A stretch of DNA of 64,000 bases from Apostichopus japonicus (GCF_037975245.1 NC_092567.1:16485876-16549875); one strand, 5' to 3'. Shown: positions 50,785-64,000, counted from the first letter of the stretch. Made by a program: numbers and translations. The notes: generated by a model from the letters alone, not told the origin.

Positions 50785-51885
50785 ATGTGCACAGGCATGG
50801 ATAATTTTACTACCAGTATTTTAACTGGAACGATGCACGTGTCACTACACCATTACTCTAAATAATGCTGATACCTATGGGAAGACTGCCAGTATGTTCG
50901 TCACCATAGCAAACTCGTGCGGAAATCACAGAGTTCAGTTACCTTCCACAATAGCCACAGTTGTTCTCACTCAAAGATAGGCGAGGGCTATTGTTGCAGT
51001 TATTGAATAGAAATTTGAGAAATTCTGTGAAAAATTTAAGAATTATATTTTGTTTATATATTGATAGTGTACTGTAAGTTATTACGGACTATGACATGCA
51101 TTGTCTTGAGATCCATGCACACCGCACGGTTACCACAGGAAGCAGGATTATGATACAAAAAAAAAAGCTTATCAATTCATCCAATACATATAATTTTGTG
51201 CTGATATCAAACATAGCTATGATGAACTTAACAGTTTAACCAAAATCTATTTGAATCTCTCGTCGGCAAAACCACATCACAATGTGGATAATAGAAGCAA
51301 AGTACTTCACAATCTCTGCTTTTCAAACTTCTTTCACTTAATCTCCGGATCACAAAATGTAAATGATACATTTGGCAGAAAAATGTTTCCACTGATAAAA
51401 TGACACGTCAATATTCAAGTTTAATAAATTACTTCTCCATATATATTAAGATACCCTAATTCAGTCACATTAATACATGATTCATTCATTCCTCCGCCAT
51501 ACCAATAAAAATAGGTTGTAATAACGCAGACATAATTTTCATGGGATGAGAGCAGTAGCTTTTCTAGTTCATGACGTAATAATCACTATTTATTAAGTGC
51601 GTAACTTGACTATTGATCTACGGATGCGTCGTTGTATATTTGTCTCCTTAAAATCCATTATGCATGATATCATTGAGTATATGTTATATAAAATGGAAAT
51701 AAAGTCAAAAGGCAGTAGAATTCGCAAGTTTCAAAGCGAGTACACTACAAAATACCGAAAATATGGCGACCAAACCTCTTTCGGTAAATCTTCTATAGGT
51801 GATAAATATAGTTAATATCAATTTATATTCATTGAACGCTTGTTATTGACAGGCCTTACCCTTCGTTCCAAACGACTAGATAAAA

Positions 51886-51918
51886 ATGAAGTTACTGCCG
51901 AAACGAGACTACATATTA
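51886..51918 (+). CDS. Start exon of the plus-strand peptide paralogue, copy 2
   Basis: MKLLPKRDYIL, then donor GTAAGTAT. Counterpart of 17566-17598. Confidence 0.5.
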
Positions 51919-52323
51919 GTAAGTATAAGGCAACTTATGAGGTCCTTGTTCTTTTGCCAGGTTGCTTGTACATACATATATCATTAATCGAACTGTACTG
52001 CTTTGTTTTTTGTTATTCTTGAATGCCAATTTTTACTCTAATGTACGATGTAATATCCTAACATAAATAATACACTAAAAGATGATTTTCATCTTTGACA
52101 TAAGAAACATAGAACACCCTGGCTAAATATAGCATGTCGTTGTTAAATATCACCATGCGTGAAGTTATTTCTTTGTATATATCTTGGTTTACATGTGGAG
52201 TATTTACAAGTACTCATATCGTATTGTTATCATAAAGCAATTTAGAACTTCGGAGACATTTGGTCTGTTTTCATGTAAAGTTTACCCTTTCATCGGACAT
52301 TACTCGTTGTTGTTTCTAAACAG

Positions 52324-52375
52324 GTAATTCTAGCCATCGTCATGGTTACAACAACGCTGCTGTCAACTGTGGAAG
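52324..52375 (+). CDS. Signal-peptide exon of the plus-strand paralogue, copy 2
   Basis: Counterpart of 18004-18055, identical in sequence and splice sites. Confidence 0.6.
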
Positions 52376-52460
52376 GTAAGTGTGTTGCCACTTTTATCTT
52401 TATTCGATACCTTAAGCATCATTACGTATTCAATTTCTGTAACTAAATACAATAGCATGT

Positions 52461-52703
52461 GCTTTTTACGTGACCCGCACTGCGGGATCCAAAACGTCAC
52501 GGGCCAGCGCCACTACCCAACCATCCCATTCTGACAAACAAAATTTAAGTCAAGCGAGCCCAAAAAGTAAATACGCTCACCGACCTGCAGAGACAAACCC
52601 CAAACCACCCACTGAAACTTTCAAAAAACCACAAAAGGACGACCAGCACGCAGCGAAACGAAACACCCCTCCCCAGCACACCAGCGTCCAAAAAAGGCAG
52701 CCC
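52461..52703 (-). mobile_element. 5'-truncated LINE 3' tail, copy 2
   Basis: Counterpart of 18141-18385 with minor changes. Confidence 0.8.
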
Positions 52704-53049
52704 ATGGCATGCATGTAACTCTCGTTATGCAATCACTCTGTTTGCCTTTGTATTTTATGGAAGCTCGAAATGTCTCTCTTTGTATCTTTGGTATCTCTTT
52801 TATATGTGCCGTTAAAATGCTAAGAATGGAAGGCAGAGCGGAACATGCGGTGGATAGAAACACACACTGTACGGATTGCAATCAACTTATTTTTCGTGTT
52901 TCCTTCTCGTATATCCCCGTACGCGTAGAAAAACGACAAAAAGGTAAAAGTAAATAGGAGCAAATTCCGACCGTCGCGTTTGAAGATATCCTTCCTACCA
53001 GTAAATAATTTTCATCATTGTGATTTGTTTTTCTTCAAAATATCAACAG

Positions 53050-53322
53050 TCATGTATGTATGTGTGTATGCATGTGTGTATGTATGTATGTATTTTAGAT
53101 CCTCCTGCAAGCAGGAACTCTCGAAGAATCCTCGATCATTGGCTTATCAAAGCCGCAAGCTGACCGAAGTCAGTCTCATACATTCAATTTTTTAAGTCCA
53201 TGATTATGAATTGTCAATCGTTAACAACTCTGTAACTGGTCGACATACATTAATCTGGGAGTGACTCGAACCGGGGACCTTATTATTGGAAGGCACCAGC
53301 AATACACTCTGAGCTTACACTC
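53050..53322 (-). mobile_element. tRNA-headed SINE, copy 2
   Basis: Counterpart of 18731-19003. Confidence 0.8.
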
Positions 53323-54356
53323 ATTAAGGTGTGTCCTTCATGGGTGGGTATATGTCCTTCACGTGGAGGTATGTGAAGGTATGTCCTTCACGTGTAAAGT
53401 AAAAAATAGAATCAAATCTAAATATATAGGAACTATTCCAGCAGGGTGCCATTTTGCGACAGGCAGAAAACATTTCATATTTGCATACCATTTAATTATA
53501 TAAAAAATATATGATGACAAGGAAAGAGCAAAAACAGAATGATGTTATGATGCATTTAAACAAGAAGTAGACGTTTGCAGTCATTTTATGAATTCTTATT
53601 CACATGACACATACATGACAAACACACAATTTCGACAAGAATAATACTCCATATTGAATATAGTACAAGTAATTTTTATAATGTAATCATGTAAAAGCTA
53701 ATTGACATGTACAAGTCTTAGCCATAAATTTTAAAGAAATTATTATTGTCAACATTAACATTTTCAAGAAATTTATTCTAAATTAACAAACTATATGTAA
53801 GAGATGGAACCATGATATCCTATATAACTTTGACTGTTCAGAAAGAACAATCTTTAGCTGATAAATCTTACATAACAAATCTTGTGAACTTACAATGAGC
53901 TACAAAATGTAAATGTCCTTATCGACTGTCCAAACTTCCTTCCCTGAGTAATCATCGATCTGATCTAATATAAATCAAAATTATACCATCGATGATGGTC
54001 TATACTTATATCTACCATATTTTGAGGCGGCAAAACCGGAGAAAATTTATGAAAATTAAAAAGATGAAAATTAAGATCAATGATTTGGCATGTGTCGTCT
54101 AGTGAAATGAAAACGGAAGTCATTTAGACAAAGACCACCCTGCGCCAAGATCTCTTGAGCTAGTGTTTGACCTCTATCCGAAGCCACGAATCCTGAGTTT
54201 CCTGAGAATCCTGAGAGTCCTATACAAATAAACACCATTGCGTCAATGCAAATAATCAACTCCATCTCTCTTCGTTGATAAAATTTTGTTACTAAAATGA
54301 TGTTATTCCAAGTTGATGTGCTTTGTTAGAGAATTTTCAAAGATCGTCTCCCAAGG

Positions 54357-56870
54357 CTATACTCCATTCCAGGGTGGGTTTGATGGATCCATTCCACATT
54401 GCGTCATCCTGACGGCGAGTTCAAACAGATAATCATAGCACTCACACCTGAATAAACATAAATTCAAATCCTTACTTATTTGCCATAATGAAAGGAAAAT
54501 ATTTTTTATCAATTAACTTATTATACATCCGTACCAAGACAACAAAAAAAATACTACTCTACAACAATCAACCACAATTGCTGATAATGTTTAGTACTTT
54601 TGTAACTTCATTGAAAACTGTGTTTTTCGCTTACTGTTGCTGAAGTATGTTGACATGACCAATTATTCTTATAGATAATCCTCTGCATCTTTTGCTACTT
54701 TCACCTTAAAGAATAGAAATATATAAACAATCTAAGAAACTACCAATAGTGAATTTGTTTTTGCTTATATGAGTACCAGCAACTTCGTCAATTTCCAGGT
54801 CTTGCCTTTTAAGCGTTGCTATCATGTAAGCAATTTTCCTAAATATTTCAAGGGAGTGGAGATATATCGAGTTTAGAAAGAAAAAAGGTCTCTTTGGATG
54901 GACCGTTTCACTCCTTAACACTGATTAATGAGGTATTTTTGTTCTATTTTCTATGCAACCTGAAGTATTCTTCCCTTTCTCGCTCACACATAGCTATGAA
55001 TAACTTGAAATTAGTCCCAACAGTTAATGTCAGGAATCATTATAGTCAGATTCTGAGGTGCAAATTAGTCGTGACAATTAGGTACACCATTGTCAGTAAT
55101 CAAAGAGTAGGTCAGGCTATTTACTGATGTTATCAAACGTAACAGACGTTTCTAGAGTTTCCACATGTATATAATGTGACATTAACGGAACCAAAAACAC
55201 TTCAGTTCATGTTGATGACGAGGCCGAAAATTTAGTTTAAGTGCAACAACCTCTATAACGAAACAAGTTAATGCGGCAATGGTAATTTGATTACAGTGTC
55301 TAGATTAAATTTGAATATCAATAGAACGCTGTACGTTCATGAACACTCGGTGCACCCAAAGAGGACACATGATGTGGTAAACCTCCTGGTTCAAATACCA
55401 TACATGTTGCATATTGAAGAAAGGACGCATGTCTTCTCTGAACACTTACATTGATTTTGCTTGTTCCCAAGTATCTCCCCAAACATAGATTCCGTGCTGC
55501 CTGACTAAAACAGCACACGTATCGGGATATGACGTCATTGCAGATATCAGTCCTTCCTGAAATTTATATAATAAAAAAAATAGTACTTCAAACATCGGAA
55601 GGTTTTTCAGCCTCGTTTGTGTGATAAAGAAACTATATCGATATTATTCAGAAATGTGTAGGATGCTCAGTTTTGTATTATCCTCGCTTAACCAACGGAT
55701 TCACTTTCAAAATAGATTACGTGTGTAAATCAAACTGAAAGAACAAAGGTAGGTCTAGGTAACTGGTATGCGACATCGTGTGGATTTCTTGACTTTGGCT
55801 ATTTTGACATTATCTTTTTCCCGTACAATTTCGAGGGTCGAATGGTCATTCACTTATTATCGATGGTGAAAGAAACAGGATATATAATGGAGCACACTTC
55901 ATCAAGATTGACTACCCGTTGTTAAATACCAGCAGTAAGTTAGGAAACTGTAACATTTACGCAACAGTTTACGATATAGTCAACATAGACAGGATTATTG
56001 TATAATTATAATTAGCTAGTTTACTTAATTCTAGTGAAGAGGCTTGATGTACTTTCAAATGATATCCCTGACCAAAATGTCTTTAGGACAAGTTCAGTAA
56101 TGACTACATTTTAGATTTCGAGTAGGGACTATGGTAAAAGTATCTTTATTCATCTGGGGTTAATTCAAACTTTAGACTACCAAGACTTCAATGTACCTTA
56201 TCAATTACTCCAATCAAAGATAAACAATTTGTTTTGTATATTCAGACTCTTCATTTATTCTCGCATCATGTACTATAATCGTTCAGTACTTCCAATCATG
56301 TGCAATTATAATACCGACATGTTTAAATAAAATAAGTCATTATGAGACGGTTCTCATTGAGGGGAATAATCCAGATCTGACAACCCCTTATAGTGGGTGA
56401 CCAATTCGACACGGGAGGCTGAAGGATAATACTATGATGGAATGTTTAAACAACTGGTGGTTGGTGGAAATAAATACACCTCGGACTAAACATATTACAA
56501 GTAACTAGGAAATTGCTCGAAAGAGTCAATCACTAGTGATCTCCAAGTAAGCTTCGCCTACTAGATTGCTTGACTAGATCTACCATCTGCGTCTAACAAT
56601 CTCATTGTTCCGACAGGGTTATAAACTATAGTAATTTACAATACAATTTCTTAAATTGTCTTTCTATACTCTAGTGTGGGAAACGACAGTAAGAAATATT
56701 CAGGAATGTATTTCACGCCTCCAGAATAGAAATAAGGGAAATCAAGTAGCTTACAAAATATCTTAAATAACTTCCATGATACTTTTACATGATAATATTT
56801 ACCAACAAATCATTTTCTTTCGTTGTGTTCTCAATTATTGGAACAATCAGCTCCTCGTTATTTCTGCAAG

Positions 56871-56909
<39 letters not shown>

Positions 56910-56967
56910 TATATAAATATATATATATTGTATATATATGTATATATATGTATATATATATATAAAT

Positions 56968-57032
<65 letters not shown>

Positions 57033-60000
57033 CATACATAATAATACATACATCATAATACTTTTACATGATAATATTTACCAACAAATAATTTTCTTTC
57101 ATTGTGGTTTCAATTATTGGAACAACCAGCTCCTCGTTATTTCTGCAACAAATACTAAACATATCTATTTATTTATATAAATATATATAAATACATAATA
57201 ATACTTTTACATGATAATATTTACCAACAAAATCATTTTCTTTCATTGTGGTTTCAATTATTGCAACAATCAGCTACTCGTTATTTCTGCAAGAAATATT
57301 AAATCATGTTTGATATCTAGAGTAAGGCAAATCAGTCACCAAAACAGAACTAGTATTGTTCGATACAGGTGAAAAACGCCTACAGTGGAATTACGACCTT
57401 CCTTGCCGGTTTCGAACCTCTGGACATACAATCAGGATCCATAGCCTATAGTAGTTTGGGTGTCCGCATATAAAGCGGGAGGCCCGGGTTCGAATCCCGG
57501 TGGAGGCTGGAAGTTTTTTCACTGTTCTGGATTTTCCAGCTCATTACGTTTCAATATGCAGAGATGAGAAATCTTCTAAATCTAAATCTAATTCTAAATC
57601 TTCTAAAGGGATGGTTTAAAAAGTTTCCCTCTAGTTGTACCTTTATATGTAACCATGTTCCCTTTCTTTAAAGCCATGCTTCGTGAGGTGTAAATGGTCA
57701 CTACGGTCATTGCTATTTCGTTAGAAAAGAATCGTACAAAATAAAGAACAAAACCTTAACATATATTTACGAGTAATATCTACCAGATGTGTCATCATCT
57801 AATGGTGACTGATTCGACTGTCATCCTGATATATTTCTAAGGATTTATTATAAAGATCCATTATCTGGTCTCTTTCTGACACCACACCGTTTTCTGTCAA
57901 CGTTACACGTTATGAAATGATCTCAAAACTTAAGTGAGAGGCAAAACATTGCAAAATAAAGTTACCTGTAATATCCACCAGATGTATCTTTCTTGATTCC
58001 TTTAATCATCTCCTGGTGACTGATTCGAAACTCCTTCCCCGCGTACAGCATTGTCACAAGGTTTGCATGCATAGAGTGACTGTGTATTACAGCTCCAGCA
58101 TCTGTATATCAATCATATGTTTAATAAGAATGGTAACAACATAGGAAATGTGTTGACCAGACAGGCAAACAGTGTTTCAACTGCATGCCGTCTTGATTAA
58201 AACCAACATGTATGAGGTCATTCGACAGCTTCAATATTTTAGAGTTGACATTTGCTAATATAAACACTGTAATAAAAGACAACAATGCTCACTTTAAAAA
58301 AAAAATTAAATGCATTCCAAACATTGTAAATAATACAAACTTAGTATTATAACCTTTTTATAACAAAATAAAAGTTTGTAATAACAAATTTAGACAAATT
58401 AATGACTTAATTTGTGTGGTATGTATGGCTTCCGTACAGAACACAGCTTGATAGCCAAAACCGATTGTTTTTGTCTTTGGTGCTGTACGTCTATTACTTC
58501 CTTAGGCAGAGCAGTTTTTCTGATATTCTTATTTTTTCAGAAATATTGTTAATCTATGTACTCCTGTCTTGCCAGCAGCTTTGTTGTTGAAATATAATCT
58601 TTGAACTATAATATGGAATAAAGTATATTAAACCAGAACCATTACAACATATTTAATACCTCTCATTCTATATGCAGCAAGAAACAATGGAGTGCATTGA
58701 CTCTTCCTCCATTTCTTTGAAGAAGGTGGTCCTGACAGCTCATCTCCGGCCAGATTGATGACGTATAAATCATCACCCTGCGAAAGATACTAATGTTAAG
58801 TATCACAAACGGAAATTTAAATCAACTCAAAGGCAAAAATTAAGAAAGCAGTGGTTTTGAATAGTCGTCGGCTATATGCCCGCCTGTAAAGAAATGAATA
58901 TAAGCAATCATAAGAAAACTAAACTAACTACACATCCTAGGAACAATATTATCATCACCTGAAACCAATTCCAAAAGGAAACATGCAATGGACATCATTT
59001 TTACATCATAACAATTACTTAAACATTACTTAAAGTACAAGTAGTTGCGACCATTACGTCATCGGCACGTCTACCTATAACAACAACTTCAAACTAAATA
59101 TTGACTATTGACTATACACTTTTAACTACCAAACATATACTGCTTTAAGTTGTGAGGTACTATATGGCTTGGAACCTCTAAAAGCGTAGTACATGACTAC
59201 AAAATGTATGGTGCAATTACTGCAGATAATTGAAGTTGGTTGAAATGAAGGATATTATTTTCAACTATTAACATACCATTCCTTTGAGATTAAATCAGCA
59301 ATCATAAAAATAACTTGTGTATATGAAACAAGACTGCCGTTAAAATACATCCTTTTAAGAAAAAAGAGAATATTAACTCAAAGTAGACATGAGTGTGCCT
59401 TTAACACAGTGAAGTTTAACAACGGTGGGCCTACACGTCAATTATAAGAAAAGTCCACAGTCTACTATCAATATAGAATCCCTCAATATATACACTGAAT
59501 TGGGTCTCACTAACGTTCCATGGGAGCCGCCATTTTGAATAAATAAGAGGGCGCTCTCCCATAATGTTATATCCCTTACGTGGATACAAGTTCCACGGTG
59601 AAACTACAATTCAAAATTATCTTTAAACCATTTTACCCACTTAAGACAATAGTCCAGGTAAATATATCTTTTTGATATTGTACAGAGGAACATAATCTAA
59701 GCATTCTAGTGAAATTTGCATTCAATTCCTTTGTACCGTTTTTGAGATTATGACAGTAAAAGTTATCTGATATTCTACAAAAGTGAACTCGAAGCACATG
59801 TGTGATGTCATAGTTGCACACTGACAAATAATGTTTTGTTTCTCTTTAATTTTCAGTCTATTGATTTGACCTTGGATTGGATGGTTACTAGTTTGTCTAA
59901 AGGGGATGTGAAGTTTATAAAATACCAAGACCAATCATGTCATCGGCTCCACTTTGCATGGTACGCCGAGGCTCCTTCACACTCTGAAGGTATCGAGTCA

Positions 60001-60352
60001 TATGTAGTGTACCCAACATACCGATTCGTGTTTTATAATCTGTGCATTTAGCAGCTGATTTCATGAGGCAATGTTTGACTCTAAATTACCTCTAATCTTT
60101 CCTTCTGTACTCCGGAAGGAGTTACGTAAATTTCATCCCTGTTGAACAGAAGAAAAGGCTCTGTTAGTAAAAAAAAATAGCACGATTTTTAAGAAATTTT
60201 CTAAATGTAGAGTTGTTTTTGTAATATAAGCATTAATTATCCTACCTTTGTTTTATAGATATACTTCCACCAGTACCGGTCACCCATCCATGATGATAGA
60301 ATACCCTACATAACTCTGGAATGATATTGCGAGGATGATCTTTTAGCAGCGT
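54357..60352 (-). CDS. APIP: Methylthioribulose-1-phosphate dehydratase (APIP/MtnB), copy 2, exons 2-8
   Basis: Same seven coding exons as copy 1: 60246-60352, 60090-60138, 58660-58777, 57966-58101, 56803-56863, 55450-55556 and 54357-54447. All splice sites and active-site residues are kept. Intron 3 is only about 1.3 kb because the transposon is absent. Extra exon 6 versions lie at 57082-57142 (open) and 57225-57286 (broken), and the exon 5 fragment near 57765-57820 has a 17-bp deletion. If both copies are real, the genome carries two intact APIP genes in tandem, each under its own upstream region. Confidence 0.92.
56803..56863 (-). CDS. APIP: APIP exon 6A, copy 2
   Basis: Conserved version with VPIIENT, counterpart of 22474-22534. 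Confidence 0.88.
56864..57045. repeat. (TA)n microsatellite in APIP, copy 2
   Basis: Counterpart of 22545-22725, about 10 bp shorter. Confidence 0.95.
57082..57142 (-). CDS. APIP: APIP exon 6B, copy 2
   Basis: Open duplicate with VPIIETT, counterpart of 22763-22823. Confidence 0.5.
57225..57286 (-). pseudogene. APIP exon 6C, copy 2
   Basis: Same in-frame stop and one-base insertion as 22906-22967. Confidence 0.85.
57443..57509 (+). tRNA. tRNA-like SINE head, copy 2
   Basis: Counterpart of 23124-23190, unchanged. Confidence 0.45.
57765..57820 (-). pseudogene. Decayed APIP exon 5 fragment, copy 2
   Basis: Counterpart of 23446-23518 with 17 bp removed between GTGTC and ATCATC, showing that this fragment tolerates damage. 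Confidence 0.75.
59857..59989 (+). other. Exon-like stretch antisense to APIP intron 3, copy 2
   Basis: Counterpart of 25557-25689, unchanged. Confidence 0.3.
60046..60048. other. Empty target site of the 5033-bp transposon
   Basis: A single ATT inside GTGCATTTAGCAGCTG. In copy 1 this word is split by the transposon with ATT on both sides. Confidence 0.85.
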
Positions 60353-60833
60353 CTGAAGAAAAAAAGTCTCGTTGGTCAATGACATAAGTCTTCTCGTAAT
60401 AAGAAAAAATGTTGTTTGATAAGCAGCCTCCCATCGAATCCACCTTGGATGTGGGGTCATTCCACTTTGGATGTGGGGTGATTCCACTTTGATTGCGGGG
60501 TGTAACATTTCATTTTCTGGCTGAATGCAGTTAAGTTGTTCATTTTCAGTCATTTTCAGCAATAACTATTGAATCAAATCAAATGAATCATAGTTGCTAT
60601 GCTACTTCAAAGCGTTTTTTAGAAAGACTATGGTTTGGATACAGTGACACATAACTATAGAGTACAGTACACAAGCTCAGGGCACAATTTAAAGGAACTG
60701 TTCAATGAAGAATTAGCGTTGATGCCCAATCTGATGACAGCATAATTTTTAACCAATATCTGTTGGTAGCAATAATCAATTGAGTGTTAATTCCCTGGAC
60801 GAAACGGCAGTCGTTCCAATACAGCTGAGCTAA

Positions 60834-61062
60834 TGTATGTATTTTAGATCCTCCTGCAAGTAGGAACCCGCGAAGAAGACATCATTGGCTTATCAAAGTC
60901 GCAGGCTGACCGAGGTCAGTCTCTTAGATTCATATTTAACGTCTATGATTATGAGTTGTCAACAACTCTGTAACTGGACGACATACATTAATCTTGGAGT
61001 GACTCGAACTTGGGACCTTATGATTGAAAGGCACCGACGTTAACCACTGAGCTAACACTCCT
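60834..61062 (-). mobile_element. tRNA-headed SINE, pair member 1, copy 2
   Basis: Counterpart of 31570-31798. Confidence 0.88.
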
Positions 61063-61066
61063 ATAA

Positions 61067-61301
61067 TGTATGTATTTTAGATCCTCCTGCAAGCAGGAAC
61101 TCGCGAAGAAGCCATCATTGGCTTATCAAGGCCGCAAGCTGACCGAAGTCAATCTCTTGATTCATATTTAGCGTCCATGATTATGAATTGCAAATTGTCA
61201 ACAACTATGTAACTGGACGACATACATTAATCTTGGAGCAAGTCGAACTCGGGACCTTATGATCGAAATGCACCGGCGTTAACCACTGAGCTAACACTCC
61301 T
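61067..61301 (-). mobile_element. tRNA-headed SINE, pair member 2, copy 2
   Basis: Counterpart of 31803-32037. Confidence 0.88.
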
Positions 61302-62459
61302 AATAATAACACAGGAAACCTTTGTAAATTTGTGTTTGTATTGTCTCTGGCCTACGTTACTACGTAACGGTATGTCTTACAGTAACCTTAGCTCAATTTT
61401 ACAAGACTGCCTTTATAGGCATACAATAGTTGTTCTTGTGAACTTGGGAAACCTATACATGACATTCCGTATTCAATCAAATTTCTCCACTCCTGACCTA
61501 ATTTTCAACGACTTCTAAAAATGTCATGTTATGGCCGAATAATGATAGCCTAGCTAACATGGAACAGATTGTATGCCAACCCGCAATTTTTGGTAGACCA
61601 TGACGTTGAACAGCCAATAGCCAATTCCTGTAAGTAATCATTCAACCCGTATGGAAACGTTTGGCGACATTTGTCGCATTAAACATTGCGCATTACATAT
61701 ACCGGCCATTTTCCGATACTATGATACAAGCTCATTCATTTGGGCACGTTCCACTTACGTGATGAGTGGTTAGGACACACAGACACAATATTAGATGTAT
61801 GTATACATTGTGATCATCACTGTACTATCTAACACTGCCATGCACCAGTATCTATGCCTTATTATTTCTATTTCGTGTTTTACTTCATTTACAGCAAACA
61901 AATCATTTCAGCAGGTGTTATTGCACGGATATGTTGACCGCCATCCAAGTAGGCCTACTATACTAGGCTACTACTAGGCTTAACGTTAAGGAAATAGCGA
62001 AGTATGTTACGCTAATATGTCTAAGATTATGGATAGTTAATTTCAATAGTACCTTGAGTAATTGCTACCTTCCTATACCATATTAATTAATACACTAGGT
62101 GCACTAACCATGCCTCACAGTGATATTTTTGTATATCTTCAGTGACTGAAATTTCCGTTTAATCTTAAAGCAACCGCATTCGTTCGGCAAACGTGATGTT
62201 GTGTTAGACTGCTATTACAAGTCTGTCGATACACATTGCACGTACATACATCACAGAAGTTCAACACACAGAAGCTACTTTGCACCTAATGGCCATGACA
62301 CTGACTGACCAGTGTAATACCTAATACAATAACTCGAATAAAGGTTGCCAGTGTGAAAGCCAAATCCGGTCAACCAGAAACTGGAATATCAATAACAAGT
62401 AAAAAGACAAACCACGTGTCCTTTGAAGCAGAACTAATTGACGTTCAAATATATAGGCT
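61302..62459. other. Upstream region of APIP, copy 2
   Basis: Counterpart of 32038-33190, virtually unchanged. No confirmed exon. Confidence 0.4.
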
Positions 62460-62470
62460 ACATATTTATA

Positions 62471-62534
<64 letters not shown>

Positions 62535-62684
62535 ATATTATAGTTATATAGTTATATATCTATATATCTTTATATATATCTATTGTATCTATATATATAT
62601 TTATATATATTTATATATATCTATATATATATATATTTATATATCTAAATATCTTTAAATAAATATCTATATATCTCTATATCT

Positions 62685-62737
<53 letters not shown>

Positions 62738-62830
62738 TATATATATATATGTCTATATTATATATATATATATATATATTTCTTTAAATATATATCTTTA
62801 TATATCTATATATATCTTTAAATATATATA

Positions 62831-62874
<44 letters not shown>

Positions 62875-62880
62875 GATATA
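62460..62880. repeat. Long (TA)n microsatellite, copy 2
   Basis: Counterpart of 33197-33645, with a different internal repeat pattern. Confidence 0.95.
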
Positions 62881-64000
62881 TATATAATTCAAGGTTACAA
62901 TGACATTTATCTGGAATTTTTAGCAAAACATTGTCATCTTCGAGCTATTACATTGCATACCTAAAAATCGCAATACTCAATTGTGCATTCCTTCAAATCT
63001 GCACAATATTTATAAAATTTCAGCAGGGGATGAATTCATTTCCTCACTTCCAGGGTAAATGCGAAGGCATAATCTCGTGCTTTTTGGATTTATATTTAGT
63101 TTGCGTCTTGTAAGACAGAAACATTGCATTATGTTTATCTTATAGTAATTGCTGATTGCTTATTCGAACGTAGCAAATGGTGTTTAAAGATTATTTCACC
63201 CTTGATGAAATCGGTATGACATTCCAAGATTTAAATAAGGTTACTCTACTGACCAAAAAGCATTAATTCTTAATACTCAAATATAAAGTGAATACTAAAG
63301 TATACACTGGCCCACACTCCCATTAGTCGGCGAAACTGGGGAGGAATTAGTCATCTGCACCGGAACCAAGATTTTTTAGCCATTCGGGGGAATTTATAGT
63401 TTGGCCCCCTTACCTTTGATAGCCCGTACACGTCACTATAGGCGTGATAGTCAAGTATATACAGTGAAGACGGAAGCATTACTGGATTACATGATCTATA
63501 GAGAAGAACTGCCAAATACACTGTAGTATTTATTGTACACTGAGTCAGCAAGCCGACTTTTGAATAATGAAGATCCGTTTAATACATATGCAACAATTCT
63601 GAGAAAATGAGGTGTATGTAAACTGAATACTGAACATTTACTAATCTAAAATAATACATGTTATCATCTTTCTAATACCTTCGGATTTACATAGTTACGT
63701 CTATTGGACTTTAGTAGGATTAAATGTTAGATTTTCGGTAAGAAATATAATGTTCATAGTGGAATGTCTTATGCTATGGGTAATTAAAATCAGTATTAAG
63801 TTACTGCTTGTTCTTACGATTCATTCGGGTTCTTGCTTGTTATTAAAGTTATGTCATTTCCAGTTTCTTCTTTCAAGTTCGAAAAGACTTTACGTAAATG
63901 TACAAATGATAAGCGAAAGATGATTTTAATACAGATGGCGAAGAAGGATCAAATGGAATAAGTGACATTACTTTACCTCCTTATTTTTGTTGCGCCCTGA
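62881..64000. other. No gene seen, to window end
   Basis: Counterpart of 33650-34764. In copy 1 the LINE reverse transcriptase begins about 30 bp beyond the equivalent of the last base. Confidence 0.45.

Larger units (their letters stand above)
35943..64000. repeat. Large direct repeat unit, copy 2, cut by window end
   Basis: Second copy of the same unit. The window's last base corresponds to 34764 in copy 1, so the match very likely continues outside. The join between copies runs through an uninterrupted LINE reading frame, so the junction shows no visible scar. Copy 2 lacks the 5033-bp transposon and a 980-bp block of copy 1. It carries about 635 bp extra at 49225-49840. It could be a real tandem duplication or the second haplotype of the same locus placed in tandem by the assembler. 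Confidence 0.93.

Noticed and set aside
50940-50992. Third copy of the signal exon on the minus strand, copy 2 only
   Set aside because: The end resembles the exon (ACTGTGG...GGAAGGTAACTG), but an upstream TGA and the absence of a hydrophobic run make it at best a relic.
1-64000. CRISPR arrays, bacterial operons, riboswitches or phage genes
   Set aside because: No regular spaced repeats or bacterial gene organisation were found. Splice sites, SINEs and LINEs show a eukaryotic genome.

Overview
The window is eukaryotic. It is AT-rich, intron-containing and full of LINE and SINE remnants, and no bacterial operon structure is present. The GTAG-spliced metabolic gene, tRNA-headed SINEs, L1/Tx1-like LINEs and TAGGCCTA-type words suggest a marine deuterostome invertebrate, with an echinoderm such as a sea cucumber as the best guess. 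The species assignment is inference.

Layout. Nearly all of the window is one unit of about 34.8 kb present twice in direct orientation. Copy 1 is 1155-35942 and copy 2 is 35943-64000, and copy 2 is still matching when the window ends. The offset is 34788 at the left and drifts through indels. The copies differ by few substitutions but by several clean insertions or deletions. These include a 5033-bp inverted-repeat transposon present only in copy 1, a LINE tail plus a 143-bp tandem repeat present only in copy 2, and a 980-bp block present only in copy 1. The pattern fits a young segmental duplication, or two haplotypes of a heterozygous genome placed end to end by the assembler.

Content of each unit, left to right. 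It starts with degenerate minus-strand LINE copies (ORF1 zinc knuckles and endonuclease) and about 3 kb with no visible gene. Next come a LINE 3' tail and a minus-strand gene for a small secreted eight-cysteine peptide, with separate signal and cysteine exons. A plus-strand LINE with reverse transcriptase motifs follows, then a 138-bp tandem repeat, a cysteine-rich relic, a second LINE tail, and a small signal-peptide ORF on the minus strand. A plus-strand start exon and 52-bp signal exon are paralogous to the secreted-peptide gene. The main conserved gene is APIP/mtnB (methylthioribulose-1-phosphate dehydratase of methionine salvage) on the minus strand, with coding exons 2-8 intact in both copies. 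Behind it lie a pair of tRNA-derived SINEs and a long AT microsatellite.

Two signals stand out. First, APIP exon 6 is triplicated: one conserved exon, one open variant and one with a stop and a frameshift. A decayed piece of exon 5 lies beside them. Second, two oppositely oriented loci share a 52-bp phase-1 signal-peptide exon, and one of them leads into an eight-cysteine secreted peptide of unrecognised family. The 5033-bp transposon sits 44 bp past the exon 3 donor of APIP in copy 1. Copy 2 keeps the exact empty site.
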